This document shows, in pieces, positions 54,101 to 64,000 of a stretch of 64,000 nt of DNA (positions within the stretch are counted from its first letter, which is position 1; the number at the start of each line of letters is the position of its first letter). The notes under the pieces were generated by a model. That model worked only from the letters and a program-made list of their open reading frames with translations. It had not been told where the DNA came from and searched no databases. The DNA lies in contig CM043969.1 in the NCBI GenBank assembly GCA_014529385.2, forward strand, positions 25,623,946 through 25,687,945, written 5' to 3'. This stretch comes from Adiantum capillus-veneris. Taxonomy: Eukaryota > Streptophyta > Polypodiopsida > Polypodiales > Pteridaceae. The position numbers and the translations under genes are program-made.

Positions 54101-54625
54101 GAAGCCTCTAAGAAGATGCTAGAAGACATGGAAGCTCAGACTAAAGCCATTCACCAAGATATCCAAGCCGCTCAGGATAGACAAAAGCATTACGTAGATA
54201 AGAATCGATCAGAACAGACCTTCAAGGAAGGAGAAAAAGTTTTTCTACGAGTCCGACCGAAGAAAAGAAACTTATCATTATGAAGGTACAAGAAACTAAG
54301 CCCGAGATATTGTGGACCCTTCGAAATCACTAAGGTTTTGAGTGACCAGGCCTACAAGCTCAAGTTACCCGGAAACGTAAAGGTTCACGATGTATTTCAC
54401 GTCACCCTACTCAAACCCTACATTCCTAACCCCGGTCAACTCTTGGACTCAGATCAGATAGTTATGCCAACACAAGGAGTTCTCGAACTTCAACCTGATT
54501 ACGTCCTTGAATCAAGAGAAAGAAAGCTACGAAACAGGACAATTACCGAGCACCTTGTGAAGTGGAAAGATTATCCTAAAGAAGACGCTACTTGGGAGGA
54601 CGAACCAACGGTCATAAAGGATTAG
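54101..54625 (+). pseudogene. gypsy-3 integrase C-terminus and chromodomain
   Basis: GPY/F-type block (GPFEITKVLSDQAYKLKL near 54315-54365) and FHVTLLKPYIPNP. The chromodomain follows at about 54505-54620 with VLESRERKLRNRTI, LVKWKDYPKEDATWEDE. Chromodomains of this type direct insertion to particular chromatin. Stop TAG at 54623. The domain is complete in 54338-54625. Confidence 0.87.
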
Positions 54626-54652
54626 AGATGAGGACATCTCAAATTTTTCACG

Positions 54653-54662
54653 TTGGGGAGGA
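54653..54662 (+). other. polypurine tract of gypsy-3
   Basis: TTGGGGAGGA directly before the 3' LTR. Confidence 0.85.
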
Positions 54663-55671
54663 TGTAAGATCTCTGACCCCGAGCTAAAGAGCACCCCTGT
54701 ACTACAAAATAATCATACTGCAAAAAGTTACTATTTTTGGCAGTTTTCTAAATCTGTACAACGGAGACTCAGATATCCTTTTCTTGTTGCTTCTCATTTG
54801 CAACCTGCAATTTTTTTGTCATACAAAGGGTGTCTAAGGAGGATCGGTTCTGCTTCAAAAGTCTCTCTGACCAGCACTTCTCAGGGGTTGGACATTTCCT
54901 ATCCATAGTAGAGAGCTGTGGCTGGCAGAACCAAGAGGATGTGAAAAGGCGGAAGAAGAGGAGAACAATCAAGAAAAGTAAGAAAAGAAGATTTCCGAAA
55001 AGGTCTAGAGGGCATGGGAGCCATCTAGCAGTTCGAAGGAGGAGGGCTCGTCCTCTTTTGACAATGTGTTGGTGCCAAAATGTTTAGAATGTTATAGAGC
55101 TTTCAAAAATGAATAAAAACAATTTTTGTGAAAATTTTCCTAAAATAGTAAGTTTCTGATCACCCGACCCGTCTAGTTTTGACTGGCTCGACAAACTACA
55201 CCCGTACCCAAAATTTAAAAAAAAGCATTTTCGGACACCGGGAGCTGCTAAATATGGCAGGTACTCAGGATGATGCACCTTAGTTCCGTCTTAGCATAGC
55301 AAGTTTCGGAATTAAAATCCAAGCTGTAACGACCATCTACGGTTAAAAAATAAAATTTTTCCTAAGGCTAGCAGGGGCACCGGCACTCTGGGGCTGGTGT
55401 ATGCACAGGCTCTAGGCCACTTGAGGCTTGCTTTAGCAGCTAGAAGGCGCCCCCACTCATCTAGGAGCTTGTGGGAGACTTACCAAGCATGAGAGAGAGT
55501 GTGAGAGGCAGTTGGAAAAGCTAACTGGACACTTTGCAAGCCATGCACCCAAGCTGCCTATGCAAGACCAAGTGCTCACTCAGATGCATTTAGTAGCAGA
55601 TTTGGATTTGCATGAGACTAAGCACTATATAAGGACCTGCTCACGCACACATACACACACACATATACTCA

Positions 55672-55715
<44 letters not shown>

Positions 55716-57896
55716 CCTCACACACACACCTTGGGCGAGGTGCTGCTGGCATACACAATCTCTAGAAGTGGATTAAGAGGAGGAGGTGCTGCCAATCTCT
55801 CGCCAATTAGGCTTCATCGGATCAGTATTTCTGATCTAATTAGCTCGATTTACGATAATCCAAAGTCAATTTTATGTTTTCATCTCGATTTCTCTATGAA
55901 TTCCTTATCTCCCGCTAATTCTATGCAAAATCTAACTACTCTATCTAGTAGTAAACTCTCTAAATCACATATGTGATTAATCTATTTCACTATGTTAATC
56001 CAATTAGTTAATTATGAATCAAATCAACTTCCTTAATCATCAATTAATCCATAATTAATAATAGTGAATTGCCAGCTAATTAGATCAATGCATGAATGAT
56101 GGAAATAAGTTAATCTCTAGCAAAGTAGCAATTTGAACGACTTCAATCGTTCATTGCATTAGGAATGAATTTAATTAACAAGGATTAAACACTAATTACA
56201 AGAGATTAATGTGTAAATTAGAGGAATTAATCACCCTCTAAAATTATTGTCATTATAGAAAATGAAATTCTTTCGCATGTGCACAAGTTTATTCCGTACT
56301 TTTTTGTTCATCTTAAAGAAGCAATTAGTATAGCAAATTTATAATTTAATTACTCTAATTAAGCAAGTAATCACAGGAAACTGAATTTTCCAATTGCCGA
56401 GCTAAACATCTAATTTTAAGGCCAATTCTCATAAGATCATGTGAAGATGTTGTCAATGTAATTAAAACTTAGATCAAATTCTGTTAATCTAATTTTTTCC
56501 CAAGATAGATTATGATAGAGGAGTAATTATCATACCCATGAAATGATTCTGTTTCTTTCGTATAAGAAGAAATGCTTGTTAAAGTTAATCATGTTGTTAT
56601 CTGACCAACTGCGGGTTGTCATGGTATACTGTACTTTAGTCTCTTTTCCGAAATCATCATCTTAAGTAGTGAGTAAAAATGGCCCCAAAGAGGACCCGTT
56701 TTGGTGAATCTCATGACCATGAGGCCGGGACGAGCAACACCAACGGAAAGGGGAAGGCTCCCATGGGCGAGCAAGTACCGGTCATCTCACGAAGCAATGA
56801 GGAGGAAATTATCGAGGTAGACCTAAATTTTAATTCAAGTACAGTTTAATAACATTGCATTTCGGTAAGATAGGAAAATTTCATTACCCCAAACATGTTG
56901 GTAATCCAATGGAGACCACGACATTTTAGTTAGTTTATTTAAATTCAAGTAGGAAAGAATGTTTTTGGAATAAACTGTCTGAAGTAGGAAAGACTGTTTG
57001 CTAGGGAAAATTAACTCGGCCATTTTATTTTTAATTCCAAGGTTGATTTAGTCCTGATCCCCCTCTTGATCACAAGGGGCAGCTCGCGAGGTTCTCGCAA
57101 TAGCTAGGATTACCTAGCTTAGGTCTTTGATCCACGTCTTGCGTTCTTTGCGGTGGATACCCACGACATGCGTTCTTTGCGGTGGGATGTCCATGTCGTG
57201 CTTTTTATGCGGTGGACAAATCTACTTGTATGGGCAACTAGGTGACAATGGGTGGAGTTAACACTTGTTTGGGGATTTCGTGCCTCCAGGACATTGGTAG
57301 TTTAAACGAAATGAGTTATTGAGTGAATTTTTACTAGAAAGATTGTTTTGATGCCGCTTTGAAAAACAGTTTGAAGGGCTATCTTAACACAACTTGTGAA
57401 TCGGAATTAATCAATGAATATATATGTTGAACATCAAATGTGTTAGCAATTAGGACACACAAGACAAAGTGTGAGTATGGGGGTGGAAAGTGGGGGCTTG
57501 GCTTGGGTTGCCAATATGCCTATGAGAAGGGTGGTCTTGATTGGTCGGGAACTCTCTGTCCCCATAGTACGGTAAATGATGTTAGAATTGCTCATTGCAC
57601 CAAAAGCAGTGAAGTCCCAAGTGTACGTGCCTCTGAAAGCAATGGGGAAAAAGGCACTCGAGACTTCTCTCCTTCAGGAAGGTGAGTCTTAGGACCGATA
57701 ATTGGTTAGACACTCTTTCCCCTAAGGGGTGGAACTAGATCTCGTTGCTAGTAGGCTCGACTCAATTCACTTGGTGATGAGAGCTCGTCCGCTAGTTGAT
57801 CCCTTAAACCACTTTGTTTGCTTCCGCTATAGATCTAGTGACCACCATGTTTACCATCAGAACCATCGTTTGAGATGATGGTGTGGGGACCTCAGA
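54663..57896 (+). repeat. 3' LTR of gypsy-3 (3234 bp)
   Basis: Starts TGTAAGATCTCTGACCCC and ends GGACCTCAGA (the final CA changed to GA) before the TGAAG duplication. It carries about 300 bp (roughly 54755-55070) absent from the 5' LTR, a CA tract (55674-55712), TATATAAGG (55626-55634), and the 138-nt leader frame at 56679-56816 without the stop seen in the 5' LTR. Confidence 0.92.
56679..56816 (+). CDS. 3' LTR copy of the gypsy-3 leader exon
   Basis: 46 codons from ATG to GAG|GTAGAC, fully open here. In this position it is not followed by the acceptors, so it is informative only as the intact version of 42902-43039. Confidence 0.4.
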
Positions 57897-58263
57897 TGAA
57901 GATTCTCCTCATGAGTCTATCCACAAGTATGTAGAGAAGTTTTGGGATTTACATCTCAGGCTACTGTCTTTCAGAAGATAGACTTTGCCGAGCAAAGGCA
58001 TCAATTCTGTGTGGGATTACCTGAAGAGATGGCTGAATACATCAACTCTCAACGGCCTGGTATTATTAGCGAAGTAATCCATCACACTATGGTTGCTTCA
58101 CGTATCAATTTCCATCAAGGGGTTGGACGTAATGTCAAACCCGTGGACAACAAAGGAAAAAGTGATGCAAAGGGGAAGACCAATGCTCAAAATTCTCCCC
58201 AAGGAACTTCCAACAACAACAACAACAACAATCGGTCCAAGGAGAAGGGAGTTTACAAAGGTT
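57897..58263 (+). pseudogene. gypsy-2 Gag capsid domain, part 2
   Basis: Resumes after gypsy-3 with EDSPHESIHKYVEKFWDLHL, FAEQRHQFCVGLPEEMAEYI and EVIHHTMVASRI. An Asn-rich tail (eight consecutive Asn or Ser/Asn codons, AAC repeats at 58212-58231) and a TAA at 58264 follow. A small frame offset at the junction suggests an indel. Confidence 0.82.
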
Positions 58264-58800
58264 AAAACAAACTCTCTCCTGAAGAGCTTGAAGCTTTTCA
58301 CAAGGATCATAAGTGTTTCAAGTGTGGTGAGCAAGGACACGGCTATCGTTCTTGCCCCAAGAAGAAGACTTGCAATGAGACTCCTAGGGCTTCCACCATC
58401 GAAGCTCTAAAAGAGGATGCTCATTGCAAAGGCTCATCACTCTCCTATGCTTGGGGAAAGGTAAGAGAGCATGATGCATTCATCTTGTTTGACCTTGGCT
58501 CTAATCACAACTTCATATCAATGGAGTTGGCCACCAAGTTGGCCATTCAAGCTTTCGAGATGGGAGATATGGTAATGGCTGACGCAGATTTCAAGGGACA
58601 ACAAGCCTCTATTACTCCCTTGATTGGGAAGTTGAGGCTTCATGTCCAAAGCTATGTCGACAAAGAAGACTTTTTCATCTTTCCTCTCCAACATGAGGAT
58701 GTTATCTTAGGGGCACCATGGTTTGATCGCATGGATGCCAATATGAAGTTCCCTAAAAGGAGAATTTACTTCACTTACAGGGGAAAGAACATGTATATAG
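58264..58800 (+). pseudogene. gypsy-2 zinc knuckle and protease, cut by the short copia
   Basis: Knuckle CFKCGEQGHGYRSC (about 58314-58355). Protease ILFDLGSNHNFISMELATKL (about 58470-58530) with D-L-G-S at the active site. Then QHEDVILGAPWFDRMDAN (the ILGxPWF block). The frame is interrupted at 58801 and the downstream part starts at 62639. Confidence 0.85.
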
Positions 58801-58988
58801 TGAAGGGGATCGGGGAGCACCATAGACGGAGAGTGAGAGAGAGAGAAGGAGATACACACACGATGTGGGTGGGGAGACTCAAAGAGTGAGCAGCCCCCTA
58901 TACACTTATGCTATGTATAAGGTATACAAGTCAGTGGGCGCCCAGACTCTGGGCGGCTGGGCAAGGCACAGGTGCCTATACCCCAACA
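58801..58988 (-). repeat. 3' LTR of the non-autonomous copia (188 bp)
   Basis: Minus strand TGTTGGGGTATAGG... to CCTTCA. Six differences from the 5' LTR over 188 bp (about 97% identical), all transitions. Confidence 0.94.
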
Positions 58989-59067
58989 ACCTCCCACTTA
59001 AAGGCGAATGTGCCTTTAAGCAAGAGAACCTAGTCTAAAGACTACAAAAGGCGAGAGAAAACTTCTC

Positions 59068-60897
59068 TCAACCGATGCCCACTGGCTGGCTGTGATCGTG
59101 TGCATCCGGTTGTCCTGCTCCCGTGTAAGTCCATACACCACCAGACGTACCGCACACGTACTGTAAGTATGTACGCAATACCTGCATATCTCCCTCGTGC
59201 ACTATGCCATCATCAGTCAACAAACGACTGACAACCCCAACTGCAAATGCTCCCACTGCAGCTGCGATATCTGGTCTCAAGATCAGCATCTCATACATGA
59301 GACCACCAAATGCCGATGCAATGCTAGCGGGCCCTGCTAGCTCTACGGAGCATGCATCAACATATATATCCCTGGCAATAGGCATCTCTGACTGACAAGG
59401 CGTGTCAGCCACATGCATCTCTTGACTGTCCACAAAAGACGCATCAACCTGTCGTGCAACCTCAGAGCAAACCAATTGCTCTAGGTGTCTGCTGGAAGAC
59501 ATATCCTGCACAACTATATCCCCATGCTCACTGTCAAGCATAGAAAGGAATGATTGCATAATCGCTGACATCTCAGTCTCCTCTGCAATCATCCATTGCA
59601 AACATGACCACTCAATCTGCTGTGACTCACTAGAGCTCTCATGCTCTAACTCCGTATGCATAGACTCTTGCACAACATCCTCCTGTCGTGACTCACTAGA
59701 GCACGACCGCTCTACCTGTCTATCCTGCATAGAAGTATCTTGCACAACTGACTCTCTGCTTTGCTCAATCACTAGAAAATCATGCATGTCTGACTCTGTC
59801 ACCTCTCTGTGTGACTGCTCAAGTTGTGCTTCAACTGTGTGCACAACGAGCTCACTACTCTGCACTCCATGCAAAGCATACTGCAACCCACAAGCAAAAG
59901 AGACTCGCCTGCTCTCTCGCTGTCTACCTGGCTGCATGATCAGAGAGACAACACCGTCTCTCGCGTGATCCACATGCAATGGGTAACCTGTACCACTCTT
60001 GGCACCTCTCGCAATCACTAGCGAACCCAAATGCATCACAAAATCTCGCTGTCGTAGCGAAATCTGACATCCACAATCTCTAAGCTGACCAATCGAGATC
60101 AAACTCACTGTCAAATCTGGTACATAGTGCACATGTCGTAACAAGTAAGATGCACCACTCGGTAATGACAGTCTCACATCTCCTGCACCTGCTATCGCAT
60201 GCACTGATCCATCGGTCAAACGTACACTGCCAAGCATCCTGCTAGAATAGCTACAAAACCATGCACGATGCGGCGTGACATGAAACATAGCATCTGCGTC
60301 TAGCAACCACTGCGAAGGGAGTGCACTATCCACATGTATAGCATCTCGTGCATAGCTCGAGGTAAAAGTGACATCCCCGTCACTAGTATACTCCGACACT
60401 ACATGTGCCTCCACTGTCAAAGCAACTGAGTCCATGGAATCACTACATACATCTCTGAGACTGCCATGTCTCCTACGATGTCGCATACGACGAAAACAAC
60501 GCCGTCTAACGTGTCCAGAATGACCACAATACCAACATATCACCTGTCGGCATACTCGTGAATGTACATGTCTCACACAAGTCCTTGATGACTCAGATCT
60601 ATCATACATATCATGTAATCTGCGCCAAAGTGCTCTCGAAGTAGCCTCATACATAACAAGAGCATATACAGATTCCACAAGATGCAAAGAGAGCGTAGAT
60701 AGTGCCATCTCCTCTAGCTCCTGCCACTGATCGTCAGACATGTTTGAAGGTCTACCTGCATCACCACTCAATGGTCGATGCAACCCTCGTTGTGTCAATG
60801 CATCAAGCATACACTCTCTCCATGCCGCAAAGTCTGACCCATCAAACACGCGCATCTGTGAGAGGTCACAATCTGATCGATCACCTGTCTGTGCCAT
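59068..60897 (-). CDS. Gag-like polyprotein of the non-autonomous copia (609 aa)
   Basis: I place the start at the ATG at 60895-60897 (MAQTGDRSDC) because it aligns with the start of copia A Gag; the frame is open 28 codons further up. Shortened Gag domain: MRVFDGSDFAAWRECMLDAL, LEEMALSTLSLHLVESVYAL, LWRRLHDMYDRSES. A CCHC knuckle CWYCGHSGHVRRRC follows in a very Arg-rich context. The protease-like region reads WLLDADAMFHVTPHRAWF, with DAD where DSG is expected, so it should be inactive. A long Glu/Ser/Gln-rich region follows, and a final segment with YEMLILRPDIAAAVG resembles the RT/RNase H junction of copia. Integrase and catalytic RT are absent. There is no internal stop. It might still package RNA. 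Confidence 0.87.
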   Translation of the reverse strand: MAQTGDRSDCDLSQMRVFDGSDFAAWRECMLDALTQRGLHRPLSGDAGRPSNMSDDQWQELEEMALSTLSLHLVESVYALVMYEATSRALWRRLHDMYDRSESSRTCVRHVHSRVCRQVICWYCGHSGHVRRRCFRRMRHRRRHGSLRDVCSDSMDSVALTVEAHVVSEYTSDGDVTFTSSYARDAIHVDSALPSQWLLDADAMFHVTPHRAWFCSYSSRMLGSVRLTDGSVHAIAGAGDVRLSLPSGASYLLRHVHYVPDLTVSLISIGQLRDCGCQISLRQRDFVMHLGSLVIARGAKSGTGYPLHVDHARDGVVSLIMQPGRQRESRRVSFACGLQYALHGVQSSELVVHTVEAQLEQSHREVTESDMHDFLVIEQSRESVVQDTSMQDRQVERSCSSESRQEDVVQESMHTELEHESSSESQQIEWSCLQWMIAEETEMSAIMQSFLSMLDSEHGDIVVQDMSSSRHLEQLVCSEVARQVDASFVDSQEMHVADTPCQSEMPIARDIYVDACSVELAGPASIASAFGGLMYEMLILRPDIAAAVGAFAVGVVSRLLTDDGIVHEGDMQVLRTYLQYVCGTSGGVWTYTGAGQPDAHDHSQPVGIG

Positions 60898-62436
60898 GAG
60901 CACAATGTAGCAAACTAGAAAGCAAAACCACCTCACCAACAACACCTGGAAACTGTCTACCAATGCCTGCTCTAGTATCACACTGCAATCTGTGAGCTAA
61001 TCACCAAGCTCACACTGTGCGGTATCGATGCATACACACACACAACTCCCACCTGCAGAGAATACCGCACGTAACCTTTGAGTGCCACCTACAATCACAA
61101 TCCCGATTGCATCAACTAATGCCTGCTCAAGACCATGTGCATATGTGCATCAAACTGCACTCAAATACATGCATAAAACCTCTGCGAATCTGTGTCCACA
61201 CTGCACATCAGCTTTATGCATAAGTTGCTCTCCTCGAGACAATGTAACCGGAAACCAAGCTCCCACTTGAGCTCAAATTACATGCACATAAACTATGCAC
61301 AAAACCGATCACAAATAACTCCACACACTGACCGACAATGAGGCATCACATGCACAAATCCACATATGGCATACATAAGCCAAATCTATGGCAATGAAGC
61401 TCACTCCCACACAAGGAGCTCTCTCGACACAAAGTCGAAACCTGTATACCTGTATCCGTAATCAATGCATACATAGCACGTCCGCAACTTGCAGAAGTCC
61501 TCTCGCGCATGCAAATACATCGTCTTGTCAAACAATCTCGTCACGGATTTGTTTCCCCTTGTCAACAATGACTTCGGGTGTGGGAATGCATGATCCTTGT
61601 GGAACCTTAGGAGGATAAGTTTTCCAAGCCTGCAAACCTGCAAAAAGAACGAATGTGTGTGTGTGTGTATCTTCCTTGTGCTTATCCTGCAAACAGCACG
61701 CTCTGAGCTTTCTTCACATGATCATTGCCCTGCGCAATTTCAGTTTGCAGTAGTTCGCAAAATAGCCCCCTCACTTAGCATACATGCTAACTAGAGCATT
61801 GCCCTACGCAATTTCATAGCCCTGACTTGCAACCTTTGCACTCTAGCTGCCGAAGCCCGTGAGTGAAATTCGTGCTCAGTAGAACCGCCACACAGTACCA
61901 TACATGCCTGTTAAAGCATTGCCATGCTCAATGTCCACTACAACAGCTCAAGGAACACTCAAGCAGCCCGTTATGCAGCCTTGTAGTGCATTGGAGAGAG
62001 TGTATGCGGCCCGCCTGTCTTGCTTGCTAGCTGGCCGCTGTTGCTGGCCTCCTGAGAACCACTACTGAGGTTACCCACACCTGGCTGCCCATACACCCAT
62101 ATGTGGCACCTGTGGGCTGCCTGTTGGTCACTGCCTTGGGCTGAGCACGCTGCCGGGTTGCCCACCCAGAGGATGAAGGCACATTACCTTAGCCTTGCAA
62201 GCTCTTCTCACACAAGAGCACCGCCTTGGTCTTGCACTCAGATCTGCAGCAAATCAGCAAGCTCCTGAGCTCACAAGCTCCATAGCTCGCATCGCCATAG
62301 CTCAAGCTCCGACGCCACTCCTCTCTACAAGGTCGAGGCTGCCATAGCCGAGATCTGCATGCTCGCACACTGCAAGCACACTCGTATCGCTCCCGTCAAG
62401 ACCGCGCGCGCAACCACGCACACATCGTCGTCCCTA
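60898..62436 (-). other. leader of the non-autonomous copia
   Basis: About 1.5 kb, much longer than the LTRs. The plus strand is rich in CA/TGCA words between 61000 and 61550 and contains a (GT) patch at 61656-61669. The part 61960-62300 is rich in GCTGCC/AGCTC words. Several short open frames on both strands, none convincing. The origin of this sequence is unknown; it may carry the packaging signal. Confidence 0.55.
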
Positions 62437-62448
62437 GCTCTGATACCA
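62437..62448 (-). other. primer-binding site of the non-autonomous copia
   Basis: Minus strand TGGTATCAGAGC, two bases from the LTR. Confidence 0.93.
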
Positions 62449-62450
62449 AT

Positions 62451-62638
62451 TGAAGGGGATCGGGGAGCACCACAGACGGAGAGTGAGAGAGAGAGAAGGA
62501 GATACACACACGATGTGGGTGGGGAGACTCAAAGAGTGAGCAACCCCCTATACACTTATGTTATGTATAAGGTATACAAGTCAGTGGGTGCCCAGACTCT
62601 GGGCGGCCGGGCAAGGCACAGGCGCCTATACCCCAACA
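62451..62638 (-). repeat. 5' LTR of the non-autonomous copia (188 bp)
   Basis: Minus strand TGTTGGGGTATAGGCGCC to CCTTCA. Partner of 58801-58988. Confidence 0.94.
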
Positions 62639-64000
62639 TATAGATGCTAGTGAGCGTGGTCGCACTATTCCACTTGTAAATTATTCTGCTTTTGATAAAT
62701 CAATGAAGAGCTCAGTTTCTGCGTATATGATTTTTGTCAAAGAGTCTCCAAAAGATCCTAATGTTTCATCAAAAGTAAATGGTAGGAATCAAGAAGAGTT
62801 AGACTTGTCTAATTTTCTAAAAGGATTTTAAGATGTGTTCATCGATGATATCCCTATGGACTTACCTCCAAAAAGAGGGGATGATGACCATCGCATTGAG
62901 CTCCTTCCTGGAAGCTCACCACCTAACACGCCTCCTTATCGAGTCTCACAAGCTCAACAAGAGGAGATCATGAGGCAAGTACAGGAGCTGGTAGACAAAG
63001 GGATGGTGAGGCATAGTTCCTCTCCCTTTTGTTCTCCAGTCCTTATAGTGCAAAAGAAAGATGGTACATACCGCATGTGTGTGGACTATCGAGCATTAAA
63101 CCATATCACTATCAAAAATAGATTTCCTGTGCCTCGGGTAGAAGATCTGATTGATAAGCTACAAGGCTCTACCTACTTTAGTAGGATTGACCTTAAGAGT
63201 GGCTATCATCAAATAAGGATAGTGGATGAAGATATCTTAAAGACCGTGTTTCGCACAACGTTTGGTCTTTCTAGTCACGCCTTTTGGTTTGACTAATGCA
63301 CCAGCTACATTCAATCGTCTAATGGAGAAAAATTTTAGACCATATCGCAAATTCACTGGAGTGTTCTTTGATGATATCATCATCTACTCCAAGTCTTTGG
63401 AGGAACATAAGCAGCATCTCCAAGTGGTTTTTCAAGCATTGAGGGAGAACAAGATTTTCCTCGGCCAAAAGAAAAGCAAATTTGTCCTTCAAGAGATTCA
63501 ATACCTAGGTTATTTTATCTCTCAAGATGGTATCCGTATGGATCCATCAAAGTTAGAGGTAATAAAAGCATGGCCTAACCCAAAGAATCTACATTATCTA
63601 AGAAGCTTTATTGGTATGTGTGCATACTATAGACGTTTCATAGAAAAGTTCTCTCAAATAGTAGGACCCCTACATGACTTAACTAAGAAGAACGTTAAGT
63701 ATGTATGGACTGCTGAAGAGAAAAATGCTTTTGATAAGCTCAAGGAGAAACTTACCTCACAACCAGTCCTCATGCTTCCGGATCTCTCAAAACCATTTGA
63801 GGTCCAATGTGTTGCTTGTGGTGATTGGCTTGGAGTAGTTTTTCTTCAAGAAGGGCATGCCATAGCATATGAGAGCCGATGACTCAATACTAATGAACGA
63901 GTCTTGGGCATATTTATGAGAAAGAGCTTTTAGCTGTTCTACATGCCCTAGACACATGGAAGCACTACCTGTTGGGGACTCCATTTATTCTGCGAACCGA
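62639..64000 (+). pseudogene. gypsy-2 reverse transcriptase and start of RNase H
   Basis: Continues gypsy-2 after the short copia. A TAA at 62829 is followed by an open part from 62835: [57 protein letters not shown] frameshift near 63262 leads to [32 protein letters not shown] (catalytic FFDD), QYLGYFISQDGIRMDPSK, YLRSFIGMCAYYRRFIEKFS. The RNase H start PFEVQCVACGDWLGVVFLQE has Val-Ala-Cys where the catalytic Asp is usually seen. Runs off the right edge. Confidence 0.88.

Larger units (their letters stand above)
41248..57896 (+). mobile_element. Ty3/gypsy chromovirus gypsy-3, complete with both LTRs, interrupted by copia C
   Basis: Flanked by TGAAG (41243-41247 and 57897-57901). 5' LTR 41248-44117, initiator Met primer site, an unknown ORF, Gag, protease, reverse transcriptase, RNase H, integrase, chromodomain, polypurine tract (54653-54662) and 3' LTR 54663-57896. 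It is about 16.6 kb, of which 5.4 kb is copia C. The LTRs are exceptionally long (2.9 and 3.2 kb). Pol has scattered stops, so this copy is dead but not old. Confidence 0.92.
58801..62638 (-). mobile_element. non-autonomous Ty1/copia element with complete LTRs and one long ORF
   Basis: Flanked by TATAG (58796-58800 and 62639-62643). Minus strand: 5' LTR 62638-62451, primer site, 1.5-kb leader, one 609-codon frame, purine tract AAGTGGGAGGT (58989-58999) and 3' LTR 58988-58801. Total 3838 bp. Integrase and nearly all of the reverse transcriptase are missing, so it needs proteins from a relative to move. LTR termini and Gag start resemble copia A. It interrupts gypsy-2 protease. Confidence 0.93.
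33203..64000 (+). mobile_element. Ty3/gypsy element gypsy-2, split by four insertions, runs off the right edge
   Basis: 5' LTR (33203-34453), initiator Met primer site, Gag in four pieces, zinc knuckle, protease, reverse transcriptase and start of RNase H. The pieces are 34887-35205, 35886-36142, 40971-41247, 57897-58800 and 62639-64000. They are separated by a DNA transposon, copia-1, gypsy-3 and a short copia. Target duplications at each junction (CTCCTCCC, TTTTC, TGAAG, TATAG) and continuity of the Gag and Pol motifs show it is one element. Integrase and 3' LTR are outside the window. Confidence 0.85.

Noticed and set aside
58098-58340. Minus-strand hydrophobic frame with poly-Val
   Set aside because: Antisense of the Asn-codon repeat in gypsy-2 Gag.

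Overview
The window is nuclear DNA of a land plant with a large, transposon-filled genome. One spliced host gene, several Ty1/copia and Ty3/gypsy families with plant-type primer-binding sites (initiator Met tRNA and Asp tRNA), and a plant L1-type LINE all point that way. A fern or other seed-free plant fits my impression of the sequence, but nothing here proves it. I see no tRNA or rRNA gene, no CRISPR array and no organellar block.

Layout. 1-3656 (minus): 5' part of a copia element (copia A), inserted in an older gypsy (3657-6245, minus, Asp-tRNA primer site, family gypsy-1). That gypsy is itself inserted in a badly decayed gypsy (6246-9480, plus). 9481-13680 holds small relics: a chromodomain end of a gypsy, a minus-strand integrase/RNase H relic and a fragment of the copia-1 family. 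13.7-17.3 kb is the only host-gene island. It holds a three-exon F-box/MYND zinc-finger gene on the minus strand (14350-15911), bordered by long homopolymer and dinucleotide tracts. 17977-24612 is a full-length L1-type LINE with a perfect 17-bp target duplication. It is full of stops and carries a 773-bp inverted-repeat DNA transposon.

From about 25 kb to the right edge everything is one nest of insertions. A copia-1-family relic (25025-26862) is cut by a second gypsy-1 copy (from 26863). That copy is cut by gypsy-2 (from 33203 to beyond the window). Gypsy-2 carries four separate insertions: a second copy of the inverted-repeat transposon (35206-35885), a complete copia-1 element that has lost almost all of its 3' LTR (36143-40970), a chromodomain gypsy-3 with about 3-kb LTRs (41248-57896), and a short copia without integrase or complete reverse transcriptase (58801-62638). 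Gypsy-3 is in turn interrupted by copia C (45848-51256, minus). Target-site duplications are visible for most of these insertions and put them in time order.

The observations most worth follow-up are these. (1) In gypsy-3, two reading frames without an ATG each begin flush with an AG splice acceptor and are in phase with an ATG-bearing, donor-ended exon inside the LTR. One of them encodes a protein I do not recognise. (2) An inverted-repeat DNA transposon family has 14-bp termini, 8-bp target duplications and a centre that differs between copies. (3) A non-autonomous copia keeps a single 609-codon frame. (4) The LINE frames hold sixteen internal stops (12 TAG, 4 TGA, no TAA) and no frameshift over about 3 kb. 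Most other genes here are pseudogenes of mobile elements and no cellular pathway can be assembled from them.
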